Positions 1-8,893 of a stretch of 64,000 nucleotides of DNA are shown here, piece by piece. The stretch is from Parabacteroides acidifaciens (GTDB lineage: Bacteria; Bacteroidota; Bacteroidia; Bacteroidales; Tannerellaceae). Position 1 is the first letter of the stretch, and each line of letters begins with the position of its first letter. Location: the NCBI RefSeq assembly GCF_003363715.1, contig NZ_QREV01000008.1, positions 71,770 through 135,769 on the forward strand. Reading direction: 5' to 3'. Below the pieces are notes generated by a model. It ran no database searches, was not told the DNA's origin, and worked only from the letters and a program-made list of their open reading frames with translations. Position numbers and translations under genes: made by a program.

Positions 1-93
1 TTCTTGCGAACCTCCATCGAATTTGTCAATACCACACGGTTTATTTTGGATAAACCGCGGATATTGCTGTTTGGATTGTAGTTTTGTTTCCAT
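1..93 (-). CDS. N-terminal fragment of an unidentified protein, running off the left edge
   Basis: An ATG at 93-91 opens a minus-strand frame that stays open for 31 codons to the window edge. The peptide starts METKLQSKQQYPRF and continues through an Asn-Lys-Pro-x-Gly-Ile-Asp stretch. Similar N-termini occur in Bacteroidales proteins annotated as P-loop NTPases, but too little is visible to assign one. It begins 17 bases beyond the stop codon of the ATPase at 110-1240 and is probably co-transcribed with it. Confidence 0.45.
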   Translation of the reverse strand, partial: METKLQSKQQYPRFIQNKPCGIDKFDGGSQE

Positions 94-109
94 ATACGTA
101 ATTTATTGA

Positions 110-1240
110 TTATACGAACTCCAAATAATTCTCCCGATTTACCACATGAAACTCGGCATAGGGATAGGCTTCTTGGAAGGCTTTCGGTGCGGCCGGCATT
201 TTATTTCCCCACTTGAACTCCAAGGCGGTAAGACTGTCGGCACTCTCCTCAATCAGGTCGATTTCCTGTTTGTCGTAGGTGCGCCAGAAATAGAACTCCC
301 TGTGCAGTCCCTCATTGAAGTTCGCTTTGCGCCGCTCTCCGATGATGTAGTTCTCCCACAGCGCACCGACATCCTGCCGAATGGCCAGCGGTGAGAAAGC
401 CCCGATAATGGCATTGCGAATGCCGTTGTCGTAGAAGTACCACTTGCCAGCTTTTGTAACCTCCTTGCGTAGGTTACGCGAATAAGCCCCCAGACGATAG
501 ATAACGAAGACCTTTTCCAATAGGTCGAGGTATTTTTCAACGGTCGTCTTGCTCATGCCGAGTTGTTTACCTAACTCTTCGTAAGAAACTTCGCTGCCCA
601 ACTGAAAAGCTATCAATCGCAGTAGATCGCGCATCTTGCTCGAATTTTTTAAGCCGTCAATTGCTAAGATATCTTTAAGCAGGTATGCACCGACAATATC
701 ACGTAGGTAGTCTGTTTTACGTTCATAGTTCTCCATCATTACTACTTCGGGATAGGAACCGTAAATCAAGCGCGCTTCGAGGTTCTGGCGGGTTTCAAGT
801 GCCGTTTCCGTCTGTGCGATTTCCCGTTGCGAGAATGGTGTAAGGAGAAATTGCGTACTGCGGCCGACCAACGGTTCACCAGTCTTATTCAGCAAATCGA
901 ATGACGAAGAACCACTTGCCAAGACACTTATTCCCGGTATTTCATCAACTATCAACTTCAGAATACTACCGATTTGTGGTATGTTCTGTGCCTCATCAAT
1001 AGCCAGCAAATCAATACCATCCAATAAATGCCGATAATTGGCTATTGAGCGATTCTCCAATAGTGCTAATGTGTCGTAGTCTTCGCCGTTGAGCATCATC
1101 GTCCTACCTGAATAGTTGTCCACAATTTTACGCATCATTACCGTTTTACCAACACGGCGAGCACCAAAAATCAGTACTGCTTTATTGGGCGCGATTCGTG
1201 CTGTAATCTTCTCTTGAAGTATTCTATTTACTGTTTCCAT
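110..1240 (-). CDS. AAA ATPase with C-terminal DUF4143 (nuclease-like) domain
   Basis: A 376-aa protein of the common archaeal/bacterial ATPase family with an AAA_14 core and DUF4143. Near the N-terminus is a Walker A motif, GARRVGKT (about residues 26-33). A Walker B with DEAQN follows at about residue 81, and a Ser-Gly-Ser-Ser sensor-like patch at about 109. The C-terminal third contains EIDLI followed by ALEFKW, a D...ExK arrangement seen in PD-(D/E)xK-type domains. The protein is cytosolic; the family has no proven single function and is frequent in mobile and defence regions. A -7-like box lies 19 bases upstream. It follows rteC, so it may be cargo of the transposon. The family call is firm, the role unknown. 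Confidence 0.85.
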   Translation of the reverse strand: METVNRILQEKITARIAPNKAVLIFGARRVGKTVMMRKIVDNYSGRTMMLNGEDYDTLALLENRSIANYRHLLDGIDLLAIDEAQNIPQIGSILKLIVDEIPGISVLASGSSSFDLLNKTGEPLVGRSTQFLLTPFSQREIAQTETALETRQNLEARLIYGSYPEVVMMENYERKTDYLRDIVGAYLLKDILAIDGLKNSSKMRDLLRLIAFQLGSEVSYEELGKQLGMSKTTVEKYLDLLEKVFVIYRLGAYSRNLRKEVTKAGKWYFYDNGIRNAIIGAFSPLAIRQDVGALWENYIIGERRKANFNEGLHREFYFWRTYDKQEIDLIEESADSLTALEFKWGNKMPAAPKAFQEAYPYAEFHVVNRENYLEFV

Positions 1241-1258
1241 ACCTTATAAAATATAATG

Positions 1259-1266
1259 CAAAGATA
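1259..1266 (-). promoter_or_regulatory. Bacteroides-type -7 box upstream of the ATPase gene
   Basis: On the minus strand this reads TATCTTTG, a perfect match to TAnnTTTG, followed by the ATG at 1240. No clear -33 box stands at the usual 19-21 bp. Two near-identical 14-mers (GGCGAATTTTACAA and GGCGATTTTTACAA) lie upstream at about 1284-1330 and could be an operator. Nothing else is recognised in the 1241-1490 gap. Confidence 0.5.
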
Positions 1267-1492
1267 ATCATATTTTTTTAATTGGCGAATTTTACAAAAA
1301 AAACGGGCTATTAAATGGCGATTTTTACAACCACAATCTTATGGAAGTTGTTTCATTGTTTTTAGTAATGATATATGTTCATACTATGATGACTCAATAA
1401 TTTACCAGACATACGTTTCTGAAATTTGTCCTTATAGGAATGAAAAACTCACATATATTGTGCTAATTAATATATAATTAAATGAAAATAAA

Positions 1493-1522
1493 AAGACAGG
1501 ATACGAGTATTCCTGTCTTCTC
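1493..1522 (-). terminator. Rho-independent terminator after rteC
   Basis: On the minus strand an 8-bp stem (AAGACAGG / CCTGTCTT, arms at 1493-1500 and 1512-1519) is followed by a T-rich run. It lies about 20 bases past the rteC stop codon. Confidence 0.7.
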
Positions 1523-1541
1523 ATATGTAATGGATATTTTT

Positions 1542-2147
1542 TTATTTTCTCATCCGCTCCAACTCCTCATCACGCAACATTCTCTCGTTCAGTTTTTCCT
1601 GCATCCTGTCAATGAAATAGGTGCGGCTTTCGTTCTTCCGGCGTTTGATATCAGTGTAGAAGCGGTAGCAGTCTTTAGAATCAACCCCGAATATCTTATA
1701 GAGAAGTGGGGCGAGCTGTTTGAGCGGCATATTGCCGTTGTTGATGCAGCCCATCACGTCTATGCCGTAGATAAGTTCCACGAGGTCGATGGCATTGCCC
1801 GTCCATTGAAGAAGGCTGGCGGTGGTTTCTGTTGCGTTGTTGGCGGATATTAGTGGTGGCACTTGGGGCGTGGCAAGGAATTTCTGCATCTTTCTTACGA
1901 AAGACAGAGCCTTGCTGACGTAGGCGGCAATCTCTCTTTTTTCTTCTGACAGATTACGTACGGGATGGTGCTGCAACTCGATTTCGATGTAGGCAAGCGC
2001 GATGACGGTAAGGTTCATGTCCATGCCGCCGTTGCACAGTTCGATCACTTGGGTGGCGAAAGCCGTGTATGCCGTTTCCATATTGCAGTCGCCGGCTTCG
2101 TTTATCAGGCGGAAAAAGTCGGTTTCCGCCAGCAAGAAATAATTCAT
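1542..2147 (-). CDS. rteC: RteC, activator of the excision operon
   Basis: About 201 aa, starting at MNYFLLAETDFFRL. The open frame reaches back to 2210, but the upstream residues are unlike the family and the ATG at 2147 fits it. Known for CTnDOT: RteC is a DNA-binding winged-helix protein made when RteB activates its promoter; it binds inverted half-sites upstream of xis2c and switches on the xis2c-xis2d-orf3-exc operon. Seen here: no signal peptide, a charged C-terminus rich in Glu/Arg, and its position downstream of tetQ-rteA-rteB as in CTnDOT. Its probable target palindrome is at 20250-20264. The assignment rests on recognised sequence and context. Confidence 0.88.
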   Translation of the reverse strand: MNYFLLAETDFFRLINEAGDCNMETAYTAFATQVIELCNGGMDMNLTVIALAYIEIELQHHPVRNLSEEKREIAAYVSKALSFVRKMQKFLATPQVPPLISANNATETTASLLQWTGNAIDLVELIYGIDVMGCINNGNMPLKQLAPLLYKIFGVDSKDCYRFYTDIKRRKNESRTYFIDRMQEKLNERMLRDEELERMRK

Positions 2148-2230
2148 GGTTCTGTCAATTTTGAAAATTACACTTTGTTTTCTGCGTGCGCACATGAATA
2201 TAATTGGCAAAAAACGCGGCAGAAAATAAA

Positions 2231-2265
2231 AAATCCAACACTCAATTTTACAAAGTGCTGGATTT
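2231..2265 (-). terminator. Terminator after the reductase-like gene, upstream of rteC
   Basis: On the minus strand a stem AAATCCAGCACT / AGTGTTGGATTT (one mismatch) is followed by TTTTATTTT. It separates the reductase-like gene (ends 2386) from rteC, so rteC probably has its own promoter in 2148-2230. That agrees with RteB-dependent activation of rteC. Confidence 0.7.
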
Positions 2266-2385
2266 CAGAGGTATAAAATTCAGTATTTTTTCACAAGGAC
2301 AAATTATCTCCGACTTAAATTGTTTGTAATCGGAACATTTATTCTATTCCTGAAAATAGAAATGTATGCTTGCCGCACATTTTGG

Positions 2386-2808
2386 CTATCTTGCTTTTTT
2401 ATCAAGGATATAGATAATGCGACATACACCGTTGGGATAGCTTTTCAAAGAGGAAAGCGTCCAGTGTTGCTCTGGCAGAGCCGACTTAAAAAAATGTCGT
2501 CCGCTTCCGGATATGAAAGGAACGGTGTATAGTATGATTTCATCCACAGCGTGCATCCGCAGCAGTCCGTTTATATAGTCTGCCGTGTCCGGTGTGGCTT
2601 CCGCGAGGTAACGGATGTTTGTGCAGTCTTTTCTCCATTCGTGCAGCATTGAAATGGAATAGTCCGGTGTCACACGGTAAAAGGCTTTCTTCCTGATTTC
2701 ATCAAGACCGCAACGGTCAAGGCACAAATCCTGATGTGCTTTATCATATAACTCTGAAGAAAGACATCCGTCCATCGTCAGTACGGCGAGAATCTGAACT
2801 TTACCCAT
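2386..2808 (-). CDS. RibD C-terminal/dihydrofolate reductase-like protein
   Basis: 140 aa. The start MGKVQILAVLTMDGCLSS matches the first strand and glycine turn of the RibD_C/DHFR-like fold. The middle contains EATPDTADYINGLLR. The segment EIILYTVPFISGSGRHFF matches the typical 'P...GxG..LF' NADPH-binding end of the family. It is shorter than free-standing RibD reductases (about 180-220 aa) and lacks an obvious deaminase domain. It is a known passenger between rteB and rteC in CTnDOT-like elements, and its substrate is unknown. It is expressed from the same strand as tetQ-rteA-rteB but separated from rteB by a 121-bp palindrome, so it may or may not share their transcript. Confidence 0.7.
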   Translation of the reverse strand: MGKVQILAVLTMDGCLSSELYDKAHQDLCLDRCGLDEIRKKAFYRVTPDYSISMLHEWRKDCTNIRYLAEATPDTADYINGLLRMHAVDEIILYTVPFISGSGRHFFKSALPEQHWTLSSLKSYPNGVCRIIYILDKKAR

Positions 2809-2863
2809 AATCGTTTCCTTTCGTTAGGCAAGGGTAAAAAAGTAGCGTGCAATTCACACTACC

Positions 2864-2984
2864 TTCAAGCGATGGCTCTGGTAAAGCCTTTACGGAGAGT
2901 ACGTGAATGCACGCTATGCGTAAGCATAGCATAAGCATCACGCAATCGTCTCCGTAGTTCCAATTTACCAGATTTTCGCTTGAA
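2864..2984. repeat. 121-bp nested imperfect palindrome between rteB and the reductase-like gene
   Basis: Four arm pairs are arranged in mirror order. TTCAAGCG (2864-2871) pairs with CGCTTGAA (2977-2984). TCTGGTAA (2877-2884) pairs with TTACCAGA (2965-2972). TACGGAGA (2891-2898) pairs with TCTCCGTA (2949-2956). CTATGC (2914-2919) pairs with GCATAG (2924-2929) as the terminal hairpin. Spacers between arms are unequal, giving internal loops. As RNA or single-stranded DNA it would form one long branched-free hairpin. Function unknown; see findings. Confidence 0.85.
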
Positions 2985-3087
2985 ACGCCTTGCGGTCTTA
3001 TCCTATATGTTGGCGGCGAAAAGCTCCTGCCAATCGCCGTTTTTCTCAAATGTTATGCAAAGATAGCCAAATTCAGTGAATTACGGG

Positions 3088-4410
3088 CTATGATTGCTTG
3101 AATTTATATTTAAGTCCATACTCTTCAAGTTTGCTGTATAGTGTTGTCCTGCCTATGCCGAGCAGTTCTGCGGCGACACTCCGGTTGCCGTTTGCCTGTT
3201 TCAACGCACGCAATATCCGCTCCTTATCCTCCGCGTCATTGCGCAAGGCGAAGCTGACAGTAGAGGTCGGTTTCGTCACGGCAAGTTCCAGATGCTCTTT
3301 CATGACAACACCTTCCTGCGCCTGCAATACAGCACCCATAACTTTCTGCCGAAGTTCCCGCACGTTGCCCGGCCATGCGTGTGTCAGCAACGCTTTACGT
3401 GCTTCGGAACTGAACCCGCTCACGCTACACTCCAGCTCTCTGTTTGCCATATCACGGAAGAACTCTGCCAGCGGCATAATGTCTTCTTGACAGTCACGCA
3501 ACGGAGGAACGGTTATCCCGAAGTCGTGCAGGCGGTACAGAAGATCCTGCCGAAAACGCTTTTCATTCACCGATACCTCCAAATCTTCATTGGTAGCAGC
3601 GATGATGCGGACATTGAAATTCCGGTCTGCCTTGTCTCCGACCGGGCGATACCGCCTCTCCTGTATGGCACGGAGCAACATCTGTTGGGTTTCCAACGCG
3701 AGGTTTCCTACCTCGTCCAGAAACAACGTGCCGCCTTCCGCCTCATGGAAATATCCTTTCTTGGCATTGTCCGCACCTGTAAATGCACCTTTGACGTGTC
3801 CGAAGAAAGCCGACGGTGCAAGCTCTTTGGAGAGTGAACCGCAGTCCACCGCCACAAATGGCTTGCCTGCACGTTTGCTCTTGTCATGCAACAGGTGGGC
3901 AATATGCTCCTTGCCCGTGCCGTTCTCACCAAATATCATCACGCTCATATCGGTGGCGGCTACCAGCCTTATGCGGTGCATGATTTTCTGAAAGGCGGAA
4001 CCTTCACGGGCGAATATAGGCATACGGCGTTGTCCTGCCTGACGTTCTTTCAGTATGGAACGGATCAGGGGGACAAGTTTATCCTCCACAAGCTGTTTGG
4101 GAATATAGTCTATCGAGCCGAGTTTCATGCTTTCCACGGCGGTATTAACTTCGGCGTAGTCGGTCATAATGATGAAGGGCTGCATCTTTCCCTCCTTTCG
4201 CATCCAGCACAAAAGGTCTATGCCACTGCCGTCAGGCAGACGCAGGTCGGCAACCACGATATCATTATCTGTTGCCTGTTGCAGATGTTTCTTCGCGGTT
4301 GAGAGGTGGTAAGCCTTCATATTGCGGTAGCCCTCCCGTGACAGCATATTGCAGACATATTCGCAATACACGATGTTGTCTTCCACCACAATTATTTTTG
4401 TCTTATTCAT
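3088..4410 (-). CDS. rteB: RteB, sigma-54-type response regulator
   Basis: 440 aa with the NtrC layout. A receiver domain occupies residues 1-120 (phospho-acceptor Asp about 55 in VVADLRLPDG). An AAA+ sigma-54 interaction domain follows at about 135-370, with Walker A GENGTGKE, an intact GAFTGA loop and FLDEVGN as Walker B. A Fis-type helix-turn-helix ends the protein (GNRSVAAELLGIGRTTLYSK). The retained GAFTGA loop implies it can engage sigma-54 polymerase. Known: RteB is the partner of RteA and activates rteC after tetracycline exposure. Its ATG overlaps the end of rteA by 8 bases, so the two are translationally coupled in the tetQ operon. A cytosolic DNA-binding regulator. Confidence 0.95.
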   Translation of the reverse strand: MNKTKIIVVEDNIVYCEYVCNMLSREGYRNMKAYHLSTAKKHLQQATDNDIVVADLRLPDGSGIDLLCWMRKEGKMQPFIIMTDYAEVNTAVESMKLGSIDYIPKQLVEDKLVPLIRSILKERQAGQRRMPIFAREGSAFQKIMHRIRLVAATDMSVMIFGENGTGKEHIAHLLHDKSKRAGKPFVAVDCGSLSKELAPSAFFGHVKGAFTGADNAKKGYFHEAEGGTLFLDEVGNLALETQQMLLRAIQERRYRPVGDKADRNFNVRIIAATNEDLEVSVNEKRFRQDLLYRLHDFGITVPPLRDCQEDIMPLAEFFRDMANRELECSVSGFSSEARKALLTHAWPGNVRELRQKVMGAVLQAQEGVVMKEHLELAVTKPTSTVSFALRNDAEDKERILRALKQANGNRSVAAELLGIGRTTLYSKLEEYGLKYKFKQS

Positions 4411-6721
4411 CTTCGTATTTTCTCCTTTCCTCTTCTGCCAACCGTATTATTTCCACTCCCTTATCCAGCACGGCAGTCACGGCATGGCTTAACGCTTCAC
4501 CATCCGGGAGAGCATCGCCACGAAGCAATCCGTAAAGTACATTCAGCGGTTGGTCGGCACGGAGCACCTCCCACGAACTGCGCAGGTGGTGGATCAGGGA
4601 ATCCAGCTTTTGCAGGTCTTTTTCTTTTGCTGCATCCCGTACCGCCTGCATTTCCTTTTCTGTTTCAGTTATCAACTTTTCCAGCATGACGGCTTCATTG
4701 CCATAGGACAATAAGGCGGAAAAGTCCGGTTTCCCGTCCGGTGTCGCTTTTATGGCACACCTGTCGGAAACCTCCATCAGTTCCGATATGGAGAACGGTT
4801 TGAACAGGCATCCGGCAAAGCCTTTTGCCAATAGTTCCCCTTTGTTACAACTGCCCGAAGCGGTTGCCACAACCACCGGGATTGTTGGTGAATTGCCCAC
4901 GTTGGACGAACGCAACAGTTCCAGCAATTCGAAACCGTTTATATCGGGCATATTCAAGTCTGTCAGCAACAGGCTGTATTCTTTCTGGCGTATCATTTCC
5001 ATCAGTGCCGCAGCATCGGTGCAAGTGTCGCAGTGTATTCCTTCTTGGGAATACATCTCTTTCAGCATCAGAAGTAATACCTCATCATTGTCAATGGCGA
5101 CAACATCATGGAATTTATTGTTATGATAAACAGGTGTATTGCTTGTATATCCAAGCTGTTCTTCAGCTTCCTGCATAGAAATTTCAACTGTGAAACGACT
5201 GCCTTTCCCTTTCTTGCTGTCTAAACGGATTGTTCCGCCAAGCATCGACACAATATTACGCATTATGGCAAGCCCAAGCCCGAAACCCTCCTTTGCGGCG
5301 GCATTTGATAGACGTTCAAACGCACCGAACGCTTGTTTCTGTTCCTCTTCTGTCATGCCTGTACCTGTATCTTCAACGACCAGTGTCAGAACTCCATTAT
5401 CATATTCAGTAATCAAAGAAACACCGCCTTCTTCTGTGAACTTGACAGCGTTTGACAGCAGGTTATTCCCGATTTGTATTATTCGCTCTTTGTCGGTCAA
5501 TACAATGGCATCGTGTCCAGTCTTCACGGACAAGGACAGCCCTTTGTTCACGGCAACAGGCATGAACTCCGTTTCAAGTGTGTGCGTGATTGCTGAAATC
5601 CGGCAGGGTGACAGACGGGGCTGTTCCTTGCCGTTGTCCAGGCGGAAGAAGTCAAGCAAAGTGTTAAGCATATCCCGCATACGGTCGGAGGATTGCAGTA
5701 TGTTTTGGATATACTGCCCGGACTTATCCTCACACTGTTCTTTCCGTATCAGTCCGGCATAGCCTGTTATTGCTGTCAGCGGTGTGCGCAGTTCATGGGT
5801 GATAGTATGTACCGCCTTCTTCCTTGACGTTATCAGTGCCTCGTTCCGTTGTACGGATTGTTCCAGTTGCCTTATCAAATCAGTTGTCTTGTGCTTGTAT
5901 TGTTTAATGCTTTTTGCATCACGATGTATGATGATGTAGGAAATTAACAACAATAGAAGAACGAATCCCATTAAACCGCCTACTTGCATAAATGACTTTT
6001 CACGCATGGCAACTATTTCGTTTTCCCGGCTTTGCAGTTCGGTTTGTACCTTTTCTTCTATTTGGCAAATCAATTCTTGCAGTTGTCTGTTAAGTTCTGC
6101 ATTACGAGCTGCAAGGCTGTCGGCTTGTTCCGACAATTGGCGATCCTGCACTTTCTGTTCGCTGATTACGTTTCTATTGACCGAATGAAGGATAGTGGTT
6201 GATACTGCTGGAGTTACTTCCTTTTTTTTGCCGAATATGCCTAAGAAACCTTTTCGTTTTGGCTTTTTGGACTGTTCCTGCACACTTTTCTGTACAATAA
6301 CCGGAATTTGATTGGCTATCTTCTTGTTAATAGATTGTTGTTCATCCATTAACCGGACTATCTGGAACATCTGTCGTTCCTTATCCTCTAAAAGACTGCG
6401 CACACTATCGATGCGCTCTGCTGGATAGGTGGCCTTGAAACGGCAGAGCATACTGTCCATTGCCATACGCCGTGCATGGTAATGCTCGATATCTTTATCG
6501 TTCCATTCCAGTATTGTTTCACCCAATAGAGAAAATTTTATCATTTGAATATTGATATTGTTTATTTCTTTTCGGAGCTCGTCTATTTTTTTATTGCCAA
6601 GTTCTAATGCTTCTATCTCCTGCCATTCATAGAGGCTATTATATGCCATACATCCGATAAGAATGGAGATAAGTATATATCCCAACCGTATTGCCTTATA
6701 GAAATTTCCTGACCGCTCCAT
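4403..6721 (-). CDS. rteA: RteA, hybrid sensor histidine kinase
   Basis: 772 aa, inner membrane. The first membrane segment is near residues 11-28. A long periplasmic part rich in coiled coil follows, with a Lys-rich stretch near 150-170, and the second membrane segment is at about 250-268. Then come HisKA (THELRTPLTAITGY, phospho-His near 310), HATPase (N box NNLLSNAVKF, G boxes EDTGTGM and GFGLGLA), a receiver domain (LLLTDLNMPDINGFELL), and a C-terminal HPt-like segment with HHLRSSWEVL. Known: RteA signals to RteB and is needed for tetracycline-stimulated excision and transfer. Its ATG overlaps the tetQ stop codon (TAATG), so it is coupled to tetQ and shares its attenuation control. Confidence 0.95.
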   Translation of the reverse strand: MERSGNFYKAIRLGYILISILIGCMAYNSLYEWQEIEALELGNKKIDELRKEINNINIQMIKFSLLGETILEWNDKDIEHYHARRMAMDSMLCRFKATYPAERIDSVRSLLEDKERQMFQIVRLMDEQQSINKKIANQIPVIVQKSVQEQSKKPKRKGFLGIFGKKKEVTPAVSTTILHSVNRNVISEQKVQDRQLSEQADSLAARNAELNRQLQELICQIEEKVQTELQSRENEIVAMREKSFMQVGGLMGFVLLLLLISYIIIHRDAKSIKQYKHKTTDLIRQLEQSVQRNEALITSRKKAVHTITHELRTPLTAITGYAGLIRKEQCEDKSGQYIQNILQSSDRMRDMLNTLLDFFRLDNGKEQPRLSPCRISAITHTLETEFMPVAVNKGLSLSVKTGHDAIVLTDKERIIQIGNNLLSNAVKFTEEGGVSLITEYDNGVLTLVVEDTGTGMTEEEQKQAFGAFERLSNAAAKEGFGLGLAIMRNIVSMLGGTIRLDSKKGKGSRFTVEISMQEAEEQLGYTSNTPVYHNNKFHDVVAIDNDEVLLLMLKEMYSQEGIHCDTCTDAAALMEMIRQKEYSLLLTDLNMPDINGFELLELLRSSNVGNSPTIPVVVATASGSCNKGELLAKGFAGCLFKPFSISELMEVSDRCAIKATPDGKPDFSALLSYGNEAVMLEKLITETEKEMQAVRDAAKEKDLQKLDSLIHHLRSSWEVLRADQPLNVLYGLLRGDALPDGEALSHAVTAVLDKGVEIIRLAEEERRKYEDE

Positions 6722-8694
6722 TATTTTAATGACATTGATTTTTGGAACATGAATAAAAGTTTATCTTTTTCGTTCATGCGGATATTATCAGAATAACCGT
6801 CTTTTGTTATTTGATACCCACATGGCTTAACCATAAAAATGCCTAAGCCCTTAGTGTACGAACTTACTTCTGAGGCATAGTCTTTACTTGTATTTAATGG
6901 AACTTTCCCTTTAATATGACACCACTCATTATTACAACTGATGTCTTCAATCTCAGACATCAGTTTTTGCAAATCTGTAATAGCTTTGGAACTCGCTACT
7001 TGGGGTATCTGCAACTCAAAACAGAGCATCGGTTCGAGAATGTCCACACCTGACTGTTGCAAAGCCAGCCTGAAGACATAAGGGGTCAGCTGTCTGAAAT
7101 CAGCAGGTGTACTTACCGGGCTATAATACTCGGCTTGAGTAAAAGTTACTTTCAGATCTGTCACTTCCCATCCATGTAAACCAGATTGGCAAGACATACG
7201 AATCCCTTCAAAAACGGCATTTTGAAAAGAATGGTTCAGATAACCATAGGAGATGTCACTTTCGATTTGCAACCCTGCCCCTAACGGTAAGGGTTCAAGA
7301 GTCAGCCCTATTGTGGCCCAGTAAGGGTTGGGTGGTACTTCGATCTGAATAATCTTATTGACCTTTTTTATAGGTCGTTCTTTGTAGATAGTCTTGATCT
7401 CATCAAAATGGACCTTTACGGAAAATCGTTCTTCCAGCAATGTCTGTATGATTTCCTTTTGGGTCAAACCATATAACGAGATTTCCAATTCATCACTATA
7501 TGAGTTTATGGAAAAGGACAAAGACGGGTCTTCAATCCACAATGTATTCAGAGCGGATATCACCTTGCTTCTCTCTTCGGGCTTATTTGGCCGGACGGAG
7601 GATTTGAGAGCGGGATGCTGATGAGATAATCCTTGAATCAAACAAGGTTTAGCACCTAAATAATCTCCGATTCGAAAATCTTCTATATCTTCTACAATCG
7701 CGATATCATTGGCACCCACTTCATCAACATTTATCTCTCTGCCCTGATAAATAGTCTTTAGATTTTTAATCTTGATGAATTTTTCCGAATCGTTGATTCT
7801 TACAACGTCTCGAAGTCTCAGACTTCCGTCAATTATTTTAAGAAAACTTCTTTTATGCCCTTTGGGGTCATGCTCTATCTTATAGAGATAAGCTGAAAGT
7901 CTGTTTGAGACTGATGCCGGAGGAAGTATAAAAGAAGAAATGGCGTCCAACAACTCATTGATACCGATATTGAACATTGCTGATCCATGTAGCACCGGAT
8001 AGACTTTGGCTTTTGCCACAAGAGCGATTATCGTATTCCAATAATCAGCCGGTGAAATTTCGCTATCCGCCAAATATCGTTCTAATATATCGTCGTCATG
8101 GTTGCATACAAATTCTTTGTATTCTTCCTTTATATATGTTTGGGAGCAAACCGGATAAACCGATCCATCGACAACAGTTTGCATAAACAGGACATCTTGC
8201 GACAGATTTGTTTTTATATCCATATACAAACGCTCCAAATTCACACCGGCACGGTCAATCTTATTGATAAATATAATTGTCGGGATTTGCAGCTTTTGTA
8301 AAGTACTGAACAGCAACTTTGTCTGCGCTTGTATGCCTTCCTTTGCGGATAAGATGAGGACTGCTCCATCAAGCATTTTGAATGTCCGCTCCACTTCCGC
8401 AATAAAATCCATGTGTCCCGGAGTGTCAATGATATTGCATTTCACTCCATTCCAGATAATAGATGTCGTAGAAGCCCGGACAGTAATTCCTCTACGTTTC
8501 TCTATATCCATAGAGTCCGTTATGGTGTCACCATTATCCACACGGCCGCACTTTTCCGTTGCTCCACTGGCAAACAGCAGATTCTCGGTTACGGAAGTTT
8601 TTCCTGCATCAATGTGAGCAAGAATTCCTAAATTTATAATATTCATTTGGATTAAGCAATAATATACTACAGTAGATGCATTGTCGAAACGCAC
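6721..8694 (-). CDS. tetQ: Tet(Q) ribosomal protection protein
   Basis: 657 aa, an EF-G-like GTPase that removes tetracycline from the ribosome. G-domain motifs: G1 [10 protein letters not shown]2 around [10 protein letters not shown]3 DTPGHMDF, G4 NKID. The start chosen is GTG at 8694, because a near-perfect Shine-Dalgarno (GAGGAGG, 8704-8710) stands 9 bases before it. That is rare in Bacteroides and fits attenuation control. An internal ATG at 8646 ([18 protein letters not shown]) gives the 641-aa version often annotated. It is the first gene of the tetQ-rteA-rteB operon, preceded by a canonical promoter and a three-codon leader. The sequence is clearly of the Tet(Q) class, with no visible damage. 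Confidence 0.97.
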
Positions 8695-8760
8695 CTTTTA
8701 ATACCTCCTCGTAGCATATGAGAACTACAGGATTACTAACTCGTATTAATATGTATATTA

Positions 8761-8772
8761 TTACTGCCGCAT
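8761..8772 (-). CDS. Three-codon leader peptide (Met-Arg-Gln) of the tetQ operon
   Basis: ATG CGG CAG TAA on the minus strand, inside the tetQ 5' leader between the promoter and the GTG start. Known: the CTnDOT tetQ-rteA-rteB operon is controlled by translational attenuation through a three-amino-acid leader peptide, where tetracycline-stalled ribosomes free the tetQ ribosome-binding site. The match in length and place makes this assignment likely. Confidence 0.75.
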   Translation of the reverse strand: MRQ

Positions 8773-8780
8773 AACGATTA

Positions 8781-8811
8781 CAAAATTACACAAAAAAATA
8801 TATCTAACAAA
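8781..8811 (-). promoter_or_regulatory. Promoter of the tetQ-rteA-rteB operon
   Basis: On the minus strand a -33 box TTTG (8811-8808) is followed after 19 bp by the -7 box TAATTTTG (8788-8781), a perfect Bacteroides consensus. The expected start gives a leader of about 80 bases containing the Met-Arg-Gln peptide. Confidence 0.85.
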
Positions 8812-8893
8812 AGTGGGAGGATTTTTTAACTTTTTACCATAGACATTTTATTAGGGAAGCGTAGGTTCAACTGGCAAGTACAAATAAGTAGAA

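Noticed and set aside
2801..3049. 82-codon open frame upstream of the reductase-like gene (minus strand)
   Set aside because: It runs through the 121-bp palindrome, has an odd Cys/Met-rich composition and resembles no known family.
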